A program made the position numbers and the translations under genes. Below are positions 33,845 through 46,495 of a stretch of 64,000 bases of DNA, one piece after another. The stretch is from Anaeramoeba flamelloides (taxonomy: Eukaryota; Metamonada; Anaeramoebidae), in the NCBI GenBank assembly GCA_027625915.1, contig JANTQA010000036.1, positions 2,041,501-2,105,500 on the forward strand, in the 5' to 3' direction. A model generated the notes under the pieces. The model was not told where the DNA came from, ran no database searches, and was given only the letters and a program-made list of their open reading frames with translations. Within the stretch, counting starts at the first letter, position 1. Each line of letters opens with the position of its first letter.

Positions 33845-34130
33845 AATACTATCTTTTGGATATAGTCTTTTGTTGATTGATCTTTCATTAAACATGTTTT
33901 GAAAAAAATGATTATTTTTGAGATCTCCAAAACCATTCGAAAAAATTTCCATATTTAATGAGATTTAGATTACTTTTGTTGAATTATATGAAAATAATGT
34001 TAATGGATTATTCTCTAAAGTTAAGTAATTTCCTACAGAAACTGATATTAATTTAAGATCTTATGAAGTTTCCCAATTAAAGATCCTACTAAACTTTTTT
34101 TCCCTATTCAGTTTTTTTTTTCAAATGGTA
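33845..34130 (+). repeat. Weak dispersed repeat shared with 51040-51260
   Basis: Both copies contain ATCTTTTGG, then AAAAAAATGA(C/T)TATTTTTGAGAT, CCAAAA and an AATAATGTTAATGGA-like end. Degenerate; class unknown. Confidence 0.35.
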
Positions 34131-36135
34131 AGAAAATTTACACCCCATTTCCTTATTTTTTACTTTTTAATTCTCAAAATCAACATATTGTTCTTTTTTC
34201 TTTATATTCCTATAAAAAAATCTATCTTATTTTTCTCTGGAAAAGGTTGTAAATTCCACTAATTAATATCAGACCTAAAAAAAAAAATTTAAAGATTTTT
34301 TGAATCCATGAGTGCAATAAACTTATTTATCAGTAATTAAATTATAAAGATAGTTTCTTATATTTTCTCCAAAAATAAACACTTTTAAATAAATAATGAA
34401 TTAGGAAAAATATACTTTAATTTTTCTATTTATTTTTTTGATTTTATTTATATTTTTTGAAAAACCATTCATAATAGAAAATAATTGCCAAATAGAAAAA
34501 AAAATGCCAAATCTAGTTTAATGAAGAAACATTTGTTAAACATGTTTTATTTGTTAAACAAATTGTATTTGTTAAAGATATAAAAAGTTCTTATTTTTTT
34601 TTAACTATTTTATAACAAAAACCATATCTAAAAAATAGGTGAATTATTGGAATTAAAACAGAATTCAAAAACATCAAATAAAAACCAAAATTTCTGAACT
34701 CCCAATTTACCAAATTTGAATTTTAATATTGACCATTAGAATAATAGAATTATTTAGATTTTTTCTTGTTATAATTTTGCCATTGGGATGAAATTATTAT
34801 ATTAATTTTCATAATATTCCTTAATACAATTTGCGGAATTTCAGTTTCATATATCTATCTAGATCATTTTAATATTAAGAAAAAAAATATTTGAAAAATT
34901 TTCCTTTTCTCTACCCATCTGATAATTAAAATCATGATATAATTAAAATGATGTTCACATTTTTTTTCTAAATAGTTGTGTGTTGTTCCAATCATACTGA
35001 CAAATTCCAAAAAAATCCAATAAACTTTTTGATTACCTTGTCCTTTTTTGAAATCTTATAACTCTGCTATGAAAATATTACATTCAAAAGAAAATTATGT
35101 AGATCAACTAATTTTACTAACTTTCCTAACACTTAAATAATTAAAATCTTGGTTCAAAGCTGTGTAAAAAACATTTAAAAAAGGGAAATTGAAATTTAAA
35201 GTTTTTTACTCATTTTTTATACACCAATTTAAAAAAAGGAGTGATCTGTAGCCCATGTTTGGAAAAATTTATAAAAAATTGAATAATTCTCAACACACCT
35301 GACAGGTAGATCTTAAGAGAAACTTAAATACCGACACTAAACGATAGTATCAAAAAGTATATTTTGGCTAAAAATTCAAGGATCTAAAATAAAAAAAAAC
35401 CAACAACGAAAAGAAAAGAATAAAAATCGAAAAATCATTTTTATAAAATGTGTGACATAAAAAGTTATCCATAGTCTCATTAAAAATACAAATAACAAAC
35501 ACAAATAGACGATTTTTAGGCCTTTATGAAAAAAAATGATAATCACACTTTTGAAAACTCGTTTGAAAATAATGATTATAATCTAAAAAAAGAAATTATA
35601 TTCAATTATGTTTAATCACTCAAGTTTAGGATTGATTTACAGAGATGAAAAGATAAACACCATATTCCTTTGAGAACGCTTCCAATAAGAATCTTCATTT
35701 TGAGCAAAAGTATCTTGATGTGAAGAAAAACAAAGAACTTACTCTAATGACATGTTGTTTTAAGAATTTCTTTTGATTGCTCTTAAAAAGATCAGTTGGA
35801 AAATAAAAGAATTTGCAAATTTCAAGTTAATTGTAGTAATATCCACGACACTTTTGTATTAAATATCCAAAAAGAAGTGGGTTTGTGAATATAAGTAGGT
35901 GTAAAGTAAAAATAAAATTTTAAAAAGGGTTAAAGGTTAATATTTAAAGAAAACAAATTCATTTTTCATTTTTTTATAATTTTCAAATTTTTGAACAACT
36001 CTAGTCCAAAGTCACCTTCTATTCTACCAACAACAAACTTTGAATTTCAAAAATTGTCACACTCTGCAAAAATTCCAATAATAAAAACACATTTTTCCAA
36101 AAAACTATTTCTTTATTTTTGCCAGAATTTTCCAC
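34131..36135. other. AT-rich intergenic stretch upstream of the ABCA gene
   Basis: No gene or repeat recognised. The segment nearest 36135 should contain the promoter and 5' untranslated region of the transporter gene. Confidence 0.4.
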
Positions 36136-39100
36136 ATGAGCACAACAAGTGATCCAAGTGATCTAAGTGAAACACAAAGTTCAAATACTGATCTTGAATT
36201 AACAGACAAAAAACAAAGAAAAGAGAAAAAACAAAGAAAAGACAAAAGCCAAAAAAAAGACAAAAAACAAAGAAAAAAAAAAAAACTACAGACAAGCTCT
36301 AGTGATGAAATGAGTAAACAAGAAAGCAAAAGTAGCAGCGTTTCTGATAGTCATAGCACCCCAACCAACGCTACAAGTCTTAGTATTGCTTCTGAAGAAG
36401 ACGATACACTTCAGCCACCAAGCAAATCAAGGAACAAAAAAATAAAAAAAAAAATGCGAGATTTATCGAAAAAGAAATTGGGGTTCAAAAACCAATTCAT
36501 TGCGTTGTTTCTCAAGAACTTGTATCTCCAGAAGCGAGCCAAAAAAACAAATTTAATTATTTACGCGTTTACGATCATCTTTATCGTGTACGTCTTTGGC
36601 GTTGGTGAGATTGTGCATCGCTATTTAGAGGAAACGATCCCCGAGAACAAAAACCCTGAAAGCTATGAGAGCGACATTTTTTTGAATGCGAATTTCCCGT
36701 ACGTCGACACGCCGACGGGCTCACCAGACAAATTCGAGGGCGAGCTGTCTGCGATGTCGCAAAACTTGACATTTTACGTCACACGGGACTATGAGCCTTA
36801 CGACCAATTCCAGCCGATCCTGACCCTATACGACACCAAGGACTCCTTAGACGACCAGTTTTTCCAGTCGTATGAAAAGAACCTGCAGGAAATCGCTGGG
36901 GGCATTTACTTTGAGCACTTGGATTTATCGCCGGACTCGCCAAAGGTCGAGTACTCTGTGTACTTCAATTCCACAGACACCACAAACATGATCATCCAAA
37001 TGTATAAGCAGTCGCAGCTGGAGGGCCTAACGATGTACATGCCAACGCTTGTCAACACCGCAAACAGGAACATTTTCAAAAAGCTCTGGGGGGACGATCC
37101 AAGCAAAAGCGGAGACGCGGCAGATCTTTTCGTCGGGCTCAAGGACTTCCCAGAATTTAAACGCAAGGAGGCCCTGGACATCATGTCCATCGAGCAGCCC
37201 TTCTCCTTTAATTTCATTTTGCACATGCTGTTCCCGGTCTTCATGGTCTCCATAGTGTATGAAAAGGAGAATTTGCTGATCGACTTGATGAAAATGATGG
37301 GGCTCAAGACCAGAATATATTGGCTTGTCAATTGGCTCTTCGACTGGGCATTGTATTTCGTCCAAGTCACGGTGTTTTACATCATGCTCGTGATATTGAG
37401 ATTCCGGTTCATCACCCAAAACGACTTTAGCATCCATTTTGTGCTGCTCTTGCTTTGGGGCAACACCATGATCTCAATGGCATTTTTTTTATCAAACTTT
37501 TTTAAGAAGGTGAAGTCAACCTACATCATTGGCATCTTTTTGGTCGTCTTTCTCACCTTTGTATTGCCGACGTATTATTGGTCAATTGCAGGCAATAACT
37601 CAACGCCATACACAATCATCTTTTTGCTCAAATGCGTTCCCTCGATCGCCTTTGTACAAGCGCTAATGGCCATTTCCGACGCGAGCGCAATCGGACAACC
37701 AGGCGCCAAAATTGATGAAACCAGTTTGGACATCAAAAATACTGGATCCTCTTATTTATTTCTCTTTGTTCAGTCCATTATTTTCTACACACTAACAGCT
37801 TATTTTAACGGGTTTTTTGATCCCGTCTTGAATAAAATCAAACATTTCATAAAAAAAAAATTTTTGAAAAAGATCTTGCACCATACACAGACAATCGATC
37901 AAGACGAAGAAGACGAGGTTCCTCAAGATGTTCTTGATGAAATTAAAAGAGTCAAAAATTGTGATGATGAAGTTAGAATTTTGGGGCTCGGGAAAAGTTA
38001 TCCTGGTAAAGATGGTAACCTCCCAAAACACGCACTGAAAGGCCTACATTTAGGAATACCAAAAGGTCAAATATTTGCCTTGCTTGGCCCTGTAAATTTT
38101 TCAATTTTTTTTTTTTTTTTTTTATTTTATTTTTATTTTTGATCTTTTAATTGAAATGATCAATGCTAAGGTACTGTTTGATGGAAAAACAATATTCTTC
38201 TTTCGTGATATTTAATTTAGTCTTGAATCGTTAGAATCATTTATAAGATATTGTGTCTATCCTTATCAGTTCTTTCCTTTTTGAGTAATTGACCAGTTAT
38301 TAGAATAAAACTCATTTTTATTGAAGAGAATCTGGATCAAGGCAACTAAATAGTAATGAGACAAAAATTAAGTTTTTTTTTTTTTTCAAAAAATATTGAA
38401 TGGAAGAGAGCTAATATCAAAAAAACAGACCCCCCCGTTTGTCAGAAACACTAACCTTTATTTAGTGCTTTTTATCCTTGCTATAATTTAGGTAAGATTA
38501 CAATTCATAGGATAGCTTTTCTTTCAAAAAATGAAAAGAACAAATAATTTTCGAAATGAAGACAACAGTATCAAAAAAAAAGAGAAAGAAAAGCAAGAAA
38601 TGCAAGTGAGAGTATGCTTTATTGGTAAGGGTTAAGTGCCCAAGAGCTCTTAAGCTGTTAAAGAGAGAGTTTTGAAGTGACTAAATTTGTGACTCCTAAT
38701 CCAAAGAGTAGTCAAAAGAACCTTTTAATTACAGTCACTAGAAGTATTTTAAACTCAATTGAGTTTTCTATAAATGAAAGACAAGAAAAAGAGAAAGAAA
38801 ATAAATAAATGAAACGAAACTAAAAAAATATTAAAAAAACAAAAAACTTTCAAGTGAAAAGTTTTATTTTGTAACCCAAGTGTTGAATGGGTCGGTGGTT
38901 GATTTCTTTTCTGTAGATCATTCCAAAAATTTTATCGATCACCACCATAATATCACCTGTTTTCGTAATAGAATGTAATTGGTAGAAGTTGATTCCAGTA
39001 AAAATCAATTGCATAAAAGAATAAGTTCAAATGCCTACCACTGTTTCTCCTCTTCAATACTTTGCATTAGAGCCACACATTTGGCTATTTTTCTACTTCT

Positions 39101-42100
39101 CTACTTTTTAATTAAAAAAAAAAAAAAGAAGGAAACAGAAAAAAAGTAAATCGAAAAATAAGCAAAATTAAATTCGATTGTGAAGTGATACACCTTGTTG
39201 ATGATTATTTGAAGTTTAAAAGTTGTTTTTTTTTTTATTTTTAATTGATAATTAAATTATTTAAATCATTTCAGAAAAAAGAAAAATGTATTTCATTCTT
39301 TTGTTAAAAATAAAATTCTGAAACTTCAAAATATTATGAAAAATTAGAATGATGTGTTGAGAAATACATTTTTTGATCTAATAATCTAATATTTTTGAAA
39401 ATAACTACTAAATAAATTTATTTTTGAGTTTTTGAATTGTTATTTATTAACCAAAATTCACCTCAAGTAAAATTGACTCATTTTTCATATTTATAATCTA
39501 AATTTTGAGATTTAAACACAAATTTAAATGATTTAATAAGTAGTTATAAAAATTTTGGATTTTGCTTTCTTAATAATTTTAGAATGTGTTTATAGTATTT
39601 TTTATTTTACTTTTTAGATTTAATTTTTGTTCTTTTTTTTTTACGATAATTTTATTTGTGCATTTGTTTTTCATATATTCATTAATTTGTTTCACAGAAA
39701 TAATAGTGTTTAGTAATGGTCTTATTTTAAAAATTAAATGAAAATTAATTTTTTTTTTTAAAAAAATACACAATTCTTGTAAAAAGTAACGTATTCAAAT
39801 TATTAATAAAAAACAAAACCCACTCAAATTCTTATTTTTTGAAAATACTTTTAATATGACTGAAGTTATAATTTCAAAAAAAAATTGCTTTTTTTTTTTT
39901 CAAACCAAATGAATCAAAGTAATCAAATGAACTAAATGAATCAAATGAACCAAATGAACTAAATGAACCAAATGAACCAAAATTATGCCTTTTTTTATAT
40001 TATGATTAAAAAATCAATTAATTTCATATGGCTCATTGTTCTAGAAAATTATCAGCAGTTATTTGGTTTTTTGGGATCAAAATATTTGTAATATTTTTTT
40101 TGAATATGATTTTAATCATATGAAGAAAAAAGATTGAAGATATTTTGATCCAAACAAAAACCAAATGGCTATTGTTATTATTTGAAAATTTAAAAAAAAC
40201 AAAATAAAAAAAAATAAAATGTTCTCTTTGAGATTTATTTTTTGTTTCCCTTTCAATCCCTTTTCTTTTTATTTTTCTTCCTTTATCTTTTCTTTCTTTT
40301 TGTTTACTTTCTTTTTCTCTTCTTTTTGTTCTTTCTTTATCATTTCCTTCTTTTTCTTTTCTTTCTGTTCTTTCTTTTTCTTCTTTTCTTTCTTTTATTA
40401 CTATTTCTTTTCTTTCTTTTATTACATTTTCTTTTTTTCTTTCTTTTTCTTTTTCTGTTTTTTTTGAATTTTTGTTAAAGTTTTATTTTTCTTGTGGATC
40501 AAAATATTGTACCAGTGTTTCTTCTGTAACTACTTCTTCATCCAGTCTTCATTTCCTTCCTTAAAATGATCAAATTCATATAAGGTCTTTTCGTTCCATT
40601 TGTACATTTCAAAAAAAATGGAAAACGAAGAAAATTGATATTTTTATTAAAAAAAAAAACTCGACAGAAAAATTTGAAGATATTTTCGAAAAGTGGTAAA
40701 TAGAATTATTTACTATGTTTCTATTTACACTCTTAACAAACAAAAAAAATAAAATTTTGATAAAATGTCTCTAATTTATAACTTCAAAAAAACTCTATTT
40801 CAATTAACTCATACTATCCACCGAACTCTATTTGAAAGGTTATTTTAAAAAAATTTTGAAGTAAAAAAAATAACTTGATATTTTCAACTTACAAGAAATT
40901 CCAAATCTTGTATTTCAAGTTTTGTCACTCTAAAGTCTTTGAATTATTGACAATTTATAGAAAATTCAAAGATCTAAATTAAAAAAATAAAATTAATGAT
41001 AAATTTTCACTCAGCAATTAAATGTTCAAAATGGCTAGTACTAACCATAACAAACAATCTTTCAAAAAGTTATCCTTAATATCCCGTAATGCTGATCCAA
41101 AAAATATTGCAACATTTTATTCATTTTTTCACATTTTTTTAAACGAAGATAATAACAATTATATCATCTAATATATTTGTTTAGATTAATCAATTATTCA
41201 ATAACACTTTTAATTAAAAAAAAAAATTGAAAAGATTTTAGATAAAACTTTTAATTTTTCATTTTTTGACAATATTTTAAAAAATATCAACGTTGAGGAA
41301 CATGTTTAATGAAAACAACAATTTATAAAATTTTTACCATTCATACTATATGTGACAATTTAAAGAAATATAAATAATTGTCGGTTTAAAAAATGTAATT
41401 TCTGAATGTTTTATTTTTCAAAAAATTGACCTATGCATTGGATCTTTCTTCTGAGAAAAAAAGCATTGTTCCAAGTATGTTGTTATTTTTAACAAACAAT
41501 AAAAAAAAAAAAAAGAAAAAAGAAAAAGAAAAAAGAAAAAAGATATTTGTGTTAATTCTTCAAAAAAAAACAATTTCTTCCATCATTGGACACTTTTAAA
41601 TATTCCAAAAATTCGATCAAGTTTTCTTTTATTTTTTTTTTTTTCTAAATTTTTGATTAAAGTAATTTTAAAAAAGTGTAACTAAAAAGTTTTTTAGGAT
41701 AGTCCTAAAAATAACAATATTGAAGTTTTTTAAATTCTTTAAAAATAATTTTGAAAACTTTTTTGGCCAAACTTTTTTAAAACAATTATATTATCAAATA
41801 ATGTTTTGAAATATAAAAAATAACTTTAAAAGACAATTAAACACATTCCCAGTATCTAATTTCTAAAATTTCTACCAGATATGTTTCTTTCTTTTTTGTC
41901 TTTTGCTTTTACATTTTTGTTTTCAAAAAAGTTTCAAAGTCAGAAAAACAAAAAAAACAAAAAACCAAAAAACGAAAAAACCGAAAAAACCAAAAAACCA
42001 AAAAAACCAAAAATCAAAAAACGAAAAAAACAAAAAACCATCAATTGATTTAGATTTAACAATTGAAGTTTAAATGAGATTGAATGGTTACTCAGGATTT

Positions 42101-43048
42101 CAATTATTCATACCTTTGTCCAAACTTCTTTAATGAATATTATCAGTACTAAAATTAATTAAACATTTTCAATCTACAAAATTATCTGAATAAATCTCAA
42201 AGAATGGTGCTGGTAAAACAACAACAATGTCTATTTTAAGTGGGCTAATCTCACCAACTTTTGGAAAAGCATACATTAACGACTTAAAATTAAACAGACA
42301 CAATATGGATAAAATCCATCAGATCATTTCAATTTGCCCACAATATGATTGCTTATGGGGCGAACAATCAGGCTGGGAAACATTAGAGTTTTTTGCTCGG
42401 CTACATGGGTACCAAGGAGAAATATTAAAGAAGCGTGTTACTCAAACCTTACAAGATCTAGACCTCTTTGAAGATCGCAAAAAATTAATTAATGAATATT
42501 CTGGTGGTATGAAACGAAGAATTTCATTGGCAATCTCTTTAATTGTCGATTCTAAAATCGTTTTCTTAGATGAGCCAACTACCGGAATGGATCCTTCAAG
42601 CAAAAGAAAAGTTTGGGACGTCATTCAAGAAAAAAAAGCAGACCGTGCAATTATTTTAACAACACACTCAATGGAGGAAGCAGACGCACTTGCCGATCGA
42701 ATCGGAATTTTAGAAAATGGAAAGCTTCGTGCAATTGGTGTAAGCGAAGAATTAAAAAAACGCTTTGGTAAAGGTTATAAATTTTCAATACATACTAACA
42801 GCACTAAAAACGATAAGCGCGCACACAAGTACTTTATGAAAAAATACCCAAATGCACAATTATTAAATTCCCTAGCCTGTACTAGAAATTATGAAATACC
42901 TAAAGACGACATCTTATTATCTACGGTGTTTAATCAATTCGAATCTAGAAAGGAAAAATTAGGTATACTCGATTGGGGAATTTCACACACCACCTTAGAA
43001 GAGGTGTTTTTAAGAATTACTGTAAATAACGAAATTGGTGATTTTTAA
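36136..43048 (+). CDS. Half-size ABCA-family ABC transporter, two exons
   Basis: Membrane transporter of the ABCA type, usually a lipid exporter or flippase. Exon 1 36136-38091 (652 codons) and exon 2 42203-43048 (281 codons plus TAA) join in phase 0 inside Walker A (LLGP then NGAGKTTT). Total 933 residues. Residues 1-115 are a charged Ser/Lys-rich cytosolic tail. A first membrane helix lies at about 139-160, followed by a large extracytosolic loop to about 350. Further helices lie between 355 and 565, including the ABCA-typical stretch EKENLLIDLMKMMGLKTRIYW. The nucleotide-binding domain has Walker A, Q-loop (ICPQYDCLWG), signature YSGGMKRR, Walker B IVFLDEPTTGMDP and switch His in TTHSMEEAD, all intact. 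One membrane half plus one ATPase domain is typical of protist half-ABCA proteins that dimerise. Substrate unknown. Roughly codons 117-545 are far richer in G+C than the rest. Confidence 0.92.
39902..39982 (+). repeat. Minisatellite (about 9-10 bp unit)
   Basis: Seven to nine imperfect copies of AAATGAACC/AAATGAACT/AAATGAATC in tandem, inside the ABCA intron. Confidence 0.85.
40061..40166. repeat. Short inverted repeat
   Basis: ATTTGGTTTTTTGGGATCAA at the left pairs with TTGATCCAAACAAAAACCAA at the right, around a central ATATGATTTTAATCATAT palindrome. Inside the ABCA intron; may be a tiny foldback element. Confidence 0.6.
40222..40465 (+). repeat. About 240-nt pyrimidine tract
   Basis: Almost only T and C on the plus strand, with short CTTT/CTTTTT periodicity. 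Two overlapping open frames through it are poly-Phe/Ser artefacts. Such tracts can form triplex DNA and also mimic polypyrimidine splicing signals, here about 1.75 kb before the real acceptor. Confidence 0.85.
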
Positions 43049-45430
43049 TTTTTTGGAATTGCTTTCAATCCCGTTTTTCTTTTTTCTTTTTTCTTTATTC
43101 TTTATCCTTTTTTCATTTACTTCATTATTTTTATAAGTCATTTTTGATTTGAAAAAAAAAGTTATCATTCTTGATTTATTTCATTTTGAATATTCATTTT
43201 GATATCATTTTAATTTTAATTTTAATTTTTTTTTTTTTTTTGAAAAGAGGATTAAAAATCAATTAAAAAATCTCCAATTTAAATTATTTCAGCATTTTCT
43301 TTGTTTTAGAATAAACATTAAAGAAACAAAATCCCTACAATATACTCCGAGCACCCCGATTGACGGAAATTTTATCAAGTTTAAAATAAAATATTTCAAA
43401 TGATATTGATATATTAATTAATTTAATTTGCTATTTATCTTTAATCCAGATTTGAATTATCATAAAAAGTCAAAATAGTTCAAAGATAAAGTAAACACCA
43501 TTCTAAAAATTTTAACTCAACTGAAATAATAAATTCCAAAAAAAAATATATCTTTTTGAATTGAAAAACAATTAATTATTAAATTTTGATTAACAGTTCA
43601 CTTTGAAATCATTTCCGAAACATATGAAAAACTAAATATTTTAAAAATTAAAAAAAAAAACCAAAAAACTCAAAAAAAGTGAGTCACAATTTTGGAAATG
43701 AACATTACAGATTTTTTATTACTGATCTTTCACTGAAAAAAAGTTGAACAAGAGGATTTTTTACTTCAATTAAATTCACAACTAGAAGATATAACATCAT
43801 CTCAATTTTCATAGTGATTCTTGGACTTTTTGAAGATCTCTTTTTTTTTTTCCACATAATCTTTTGTAAAAAAAAAAAAAAAAAAAGCATCAAAAAAAGA
43901 AAAAGATAAAAAAAAAAAAAAATATGAAAAATAATAATTTGATATTTTAAAACAAAAATATGTTGAAATGAGAATATATGATTCTGATCCAAAAATTTGA
44001 AAATATTTTCGATAAGAATACTGGGATAAAACTACAAAGCGACAGCTATTAACATTATAAAATGAGTCATAATAATTAAAAAATAGTTTAGAATCTTTTC
44101 TGAAAATTTTAAATTAGAAATTTTAAATACAAAGAATATTGTGTTATCATTTTCTTCTAACTAGAATAAAAAAATGACAAAAAATAACATATCTACAAAG
44201 TTGATTTAATTAGCTTATATTAAGATCAACTTCTTTCGACTTGGTTACTCTTTCAATTTTGGCCATTTTCAAATTTTGAATTGTTATTTTTTGTTATTCA
44301 AAATAACTTTTCCAGATGATGTTGAGACTTTCTAATTATTAAAATTAGAAGAGTTGCAGGATAAGTCAAATTAGTAAAATTTATGTATATCAATTATAGA
44401 ATCTATTACTAAATTTCAAAAAAAAAAATGAAAATTAAAAGAGTATTTTAATCATCAGATTGATCCAATTTGAATGTTTTTAACAAACAAGAAAAATGAA
44501 AAAAAAAAAATAACAGTTGAAAATTTCTTGATCAAATTGATCAATTTGTTAGAGTTTGGTAATTTAAAGATGATTTTGGGAAATTCTGTATGAGTGAAAA
44601 TATTTCAATATGATTAAAAAAATTGGTATTATTTTTTACCTTTTTTTTTATTTGTTTTTTTTCCAGAATTAAATTGGAAATATATATTTTATTTTTTGCT
44701 TGTTTTGTATTTAAATTATTGGTATTAACTAACCAGTTTCAAATAATAACACTTGTGGTTTTGTTAATTTCTCAAAATAAGCAAATTACAATTCTCGAGA
44801 GAAGATATTAACAATATCACCTATCGATAATTATAATCAGAATATTTTTTCGAATTTATTAAAAGAAAACCAGATATTTGGAATTCTAAGGTATTTTCTA
44901 TATGAAGGTTTAATTTAAAATTATTATATTATTTTCAAAGTTCAAATCCCTACCCCCCTCTGATTTAATACAAATAGCTTGAGTCTTGTCAAAAAGAAAA
45001 AACAAGAAATTAATTTTTTTTTGAACAATAAACTAGTATTACTGATTTTAAAACGTATTTCATGAAATATGAAATAGTGATTATTTTATTCGATCAGAGA
45101 CTTTAATAGAAAATTTAGTATTTTAAACTTAAATCCATAATCTTTAAATTTACTATAAATTCAAAGTTCATCATTTTCAAAGCTCTAGTGCCACTAAATA
45201 AGAATTCGAATAATACGAAAGCTGCTGGATCTGTACACTAGTGTAAATATAAATGTTGTAAAAAATTGAGTTTTTACAATTTACAGTTAAATAAAGAGTT
45301 TTAATTTCTTTACCCAAATTTTTCTAATAGTAAACTAAACACTACTTTTGATTTTTGAACTCGAAGGGATTTTCAATATAAAATAGTTTGGTGAATACCA
45401 ATATTATATAAGAAAAATGATTTTTTTTAC
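43049..45430. other. AT-rich intergenic stretch
   Basis: The start should contain the ABCA 3' untranslated region. No further gene is supported. Poly-A/T-driven frames at 43705-43992 and 44623-44811 lack features. Confidence 0.4.
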
Positions 45431-46124
45431 GGGTCGAGTCATTACGGTAAAAATTTTTTTTCTGAAATGGAAAATAACTTTTTAGTAATTTTTATGAGGA
45501 CCTAAAACCAATCAAAAACCAACCAACCTATGATGTATGATCGATCTCCAAAAATCAGCAACCAAAGATGAGGCCATTTTTAGAAAAAAGCGCCAAAGAG
45601 AGACACTCAATTTCCAATTAGAATGGTTGTGATTTACAATTTTGAAAACAACTATAACAGTTTTGAAGTGTCGCTCTTTGGTGCTTTTTCAGATCTTGGT
45701 GATTTTTTTTTTTCTTTTTTTTCATTTTTCAAATGAGTTATTTTTATAGTAAGAATAATATATAATCCATACTCTTTCAAATTTAGAGGGTTACAAAATA
45801 ACCACAAATCAAATTACATTGAATTAAATTGATTGCAAAATTCAAGAAAGCAATTTGTTTTAAATTATTGAAATTTAACCATTTGGAAATAGAAAATGAG
45901 AAAAGATGAATTTTTTATTTAAATTTTGATTTTTTGAAGATTGAGAACCCTTTTCAAACTTATTTTTTTTGTTGAATTTTTTTTCTAAATAGAAAAAAAA
46001 TGGAATTTTTTTTTTTGTTATTTGAATTTTGTCAACTAAAAGAAGGGCTATTTCACAATACCCTTTTTGGTATCTCTGATCACATGTTGAGTATGGAGTA
46101 TATTCATGGTAAAGGACTAGACCC
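45431..46124 (-). mobile_element. piggyBac-like MITE, copy 2 (inverted)
   Basis: Inverted copy of 20338-21033 with nearly the same length (694 bp). Its ends read GGGTCGAGTCATT at the left and, inverted, GGGTCTAGTCC at the right. The right flank is TTAA and the left flank TTAC, one base off the expected target duplication. No open frame. Confidence 0.65.
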
Positions 46125-46495
46125 TTAAATTGAATTATTAATATTCACCAAACGATTTCATTGATTGAAATTATTATTAGTCTATTAAATAAAATATGTA
46201 CGACAATTTTTATCACTGGTATTCGGAGAATAAATGACCAATAGATCTTTAGTTCTATTAATGTTAATTTTCACTAAATGTCAAATTTCTGGAGAACTTC
46301 AAAACCATCGAAAAAAGCGAACAATTTTTTTCAAAAAAAATATTTTCTGGAAGTCTTTTCAATTATTGGAAAATTACAAAAATTTATTAATTAAGTTTTT
46401 ATTATTTTCAACAACAAGATAATATATTTGTTAATCTTCTTTTTCTTTTTAAATTGTGAAAAAATTAATATACATGGTAAATAAATTCAAACGAG
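46125..46495. other. AT-rich stretch, 3' flank of the ZUP1-like gene
   Basis: A 62-codon plus frame at 46234-46422 has no supporting features. Otherwise this is likely the 3' untranslated region. Confidence 0.4.

Larger units (their letters stand above)
38092..42202 (+). other. ABCA intron (4111 bp)
   Basis: Starts GTAAAT and ends CTCAAAG, cutting between P and N of the Walker A loop. No nested gene is visible. It contains a small AAATGAACC tandem array, an inverted repeat, a long pyrimidine tract, A runs with AAAAAG periodicity at about 41503-41542, and an AAAACC/AAAACG-rich patch at 41940-42040. A moderately complex patch at 38580-38720 (GGTAAGGGTTAAGTGCCCAAG) has no open frame. Confidence 0.85.

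Noticed and set aside
36581-37437. Overlapping minus-strand frames of 60-154 codons opposite the ABCA exon
   Set aside because: Antisense shadows made possible by the GC-rich island, with no features of their own.
40219-40478. Two overlapping frames of about 80 codons
   Set aside because: Translation of a pyrimidine tract (Phe/Ser/Leu only).
44935-44965. GTTCAAATCC, a B-box-like sequence
   Set aside because: No complementary stem bases around it, so not a tRNA gene.
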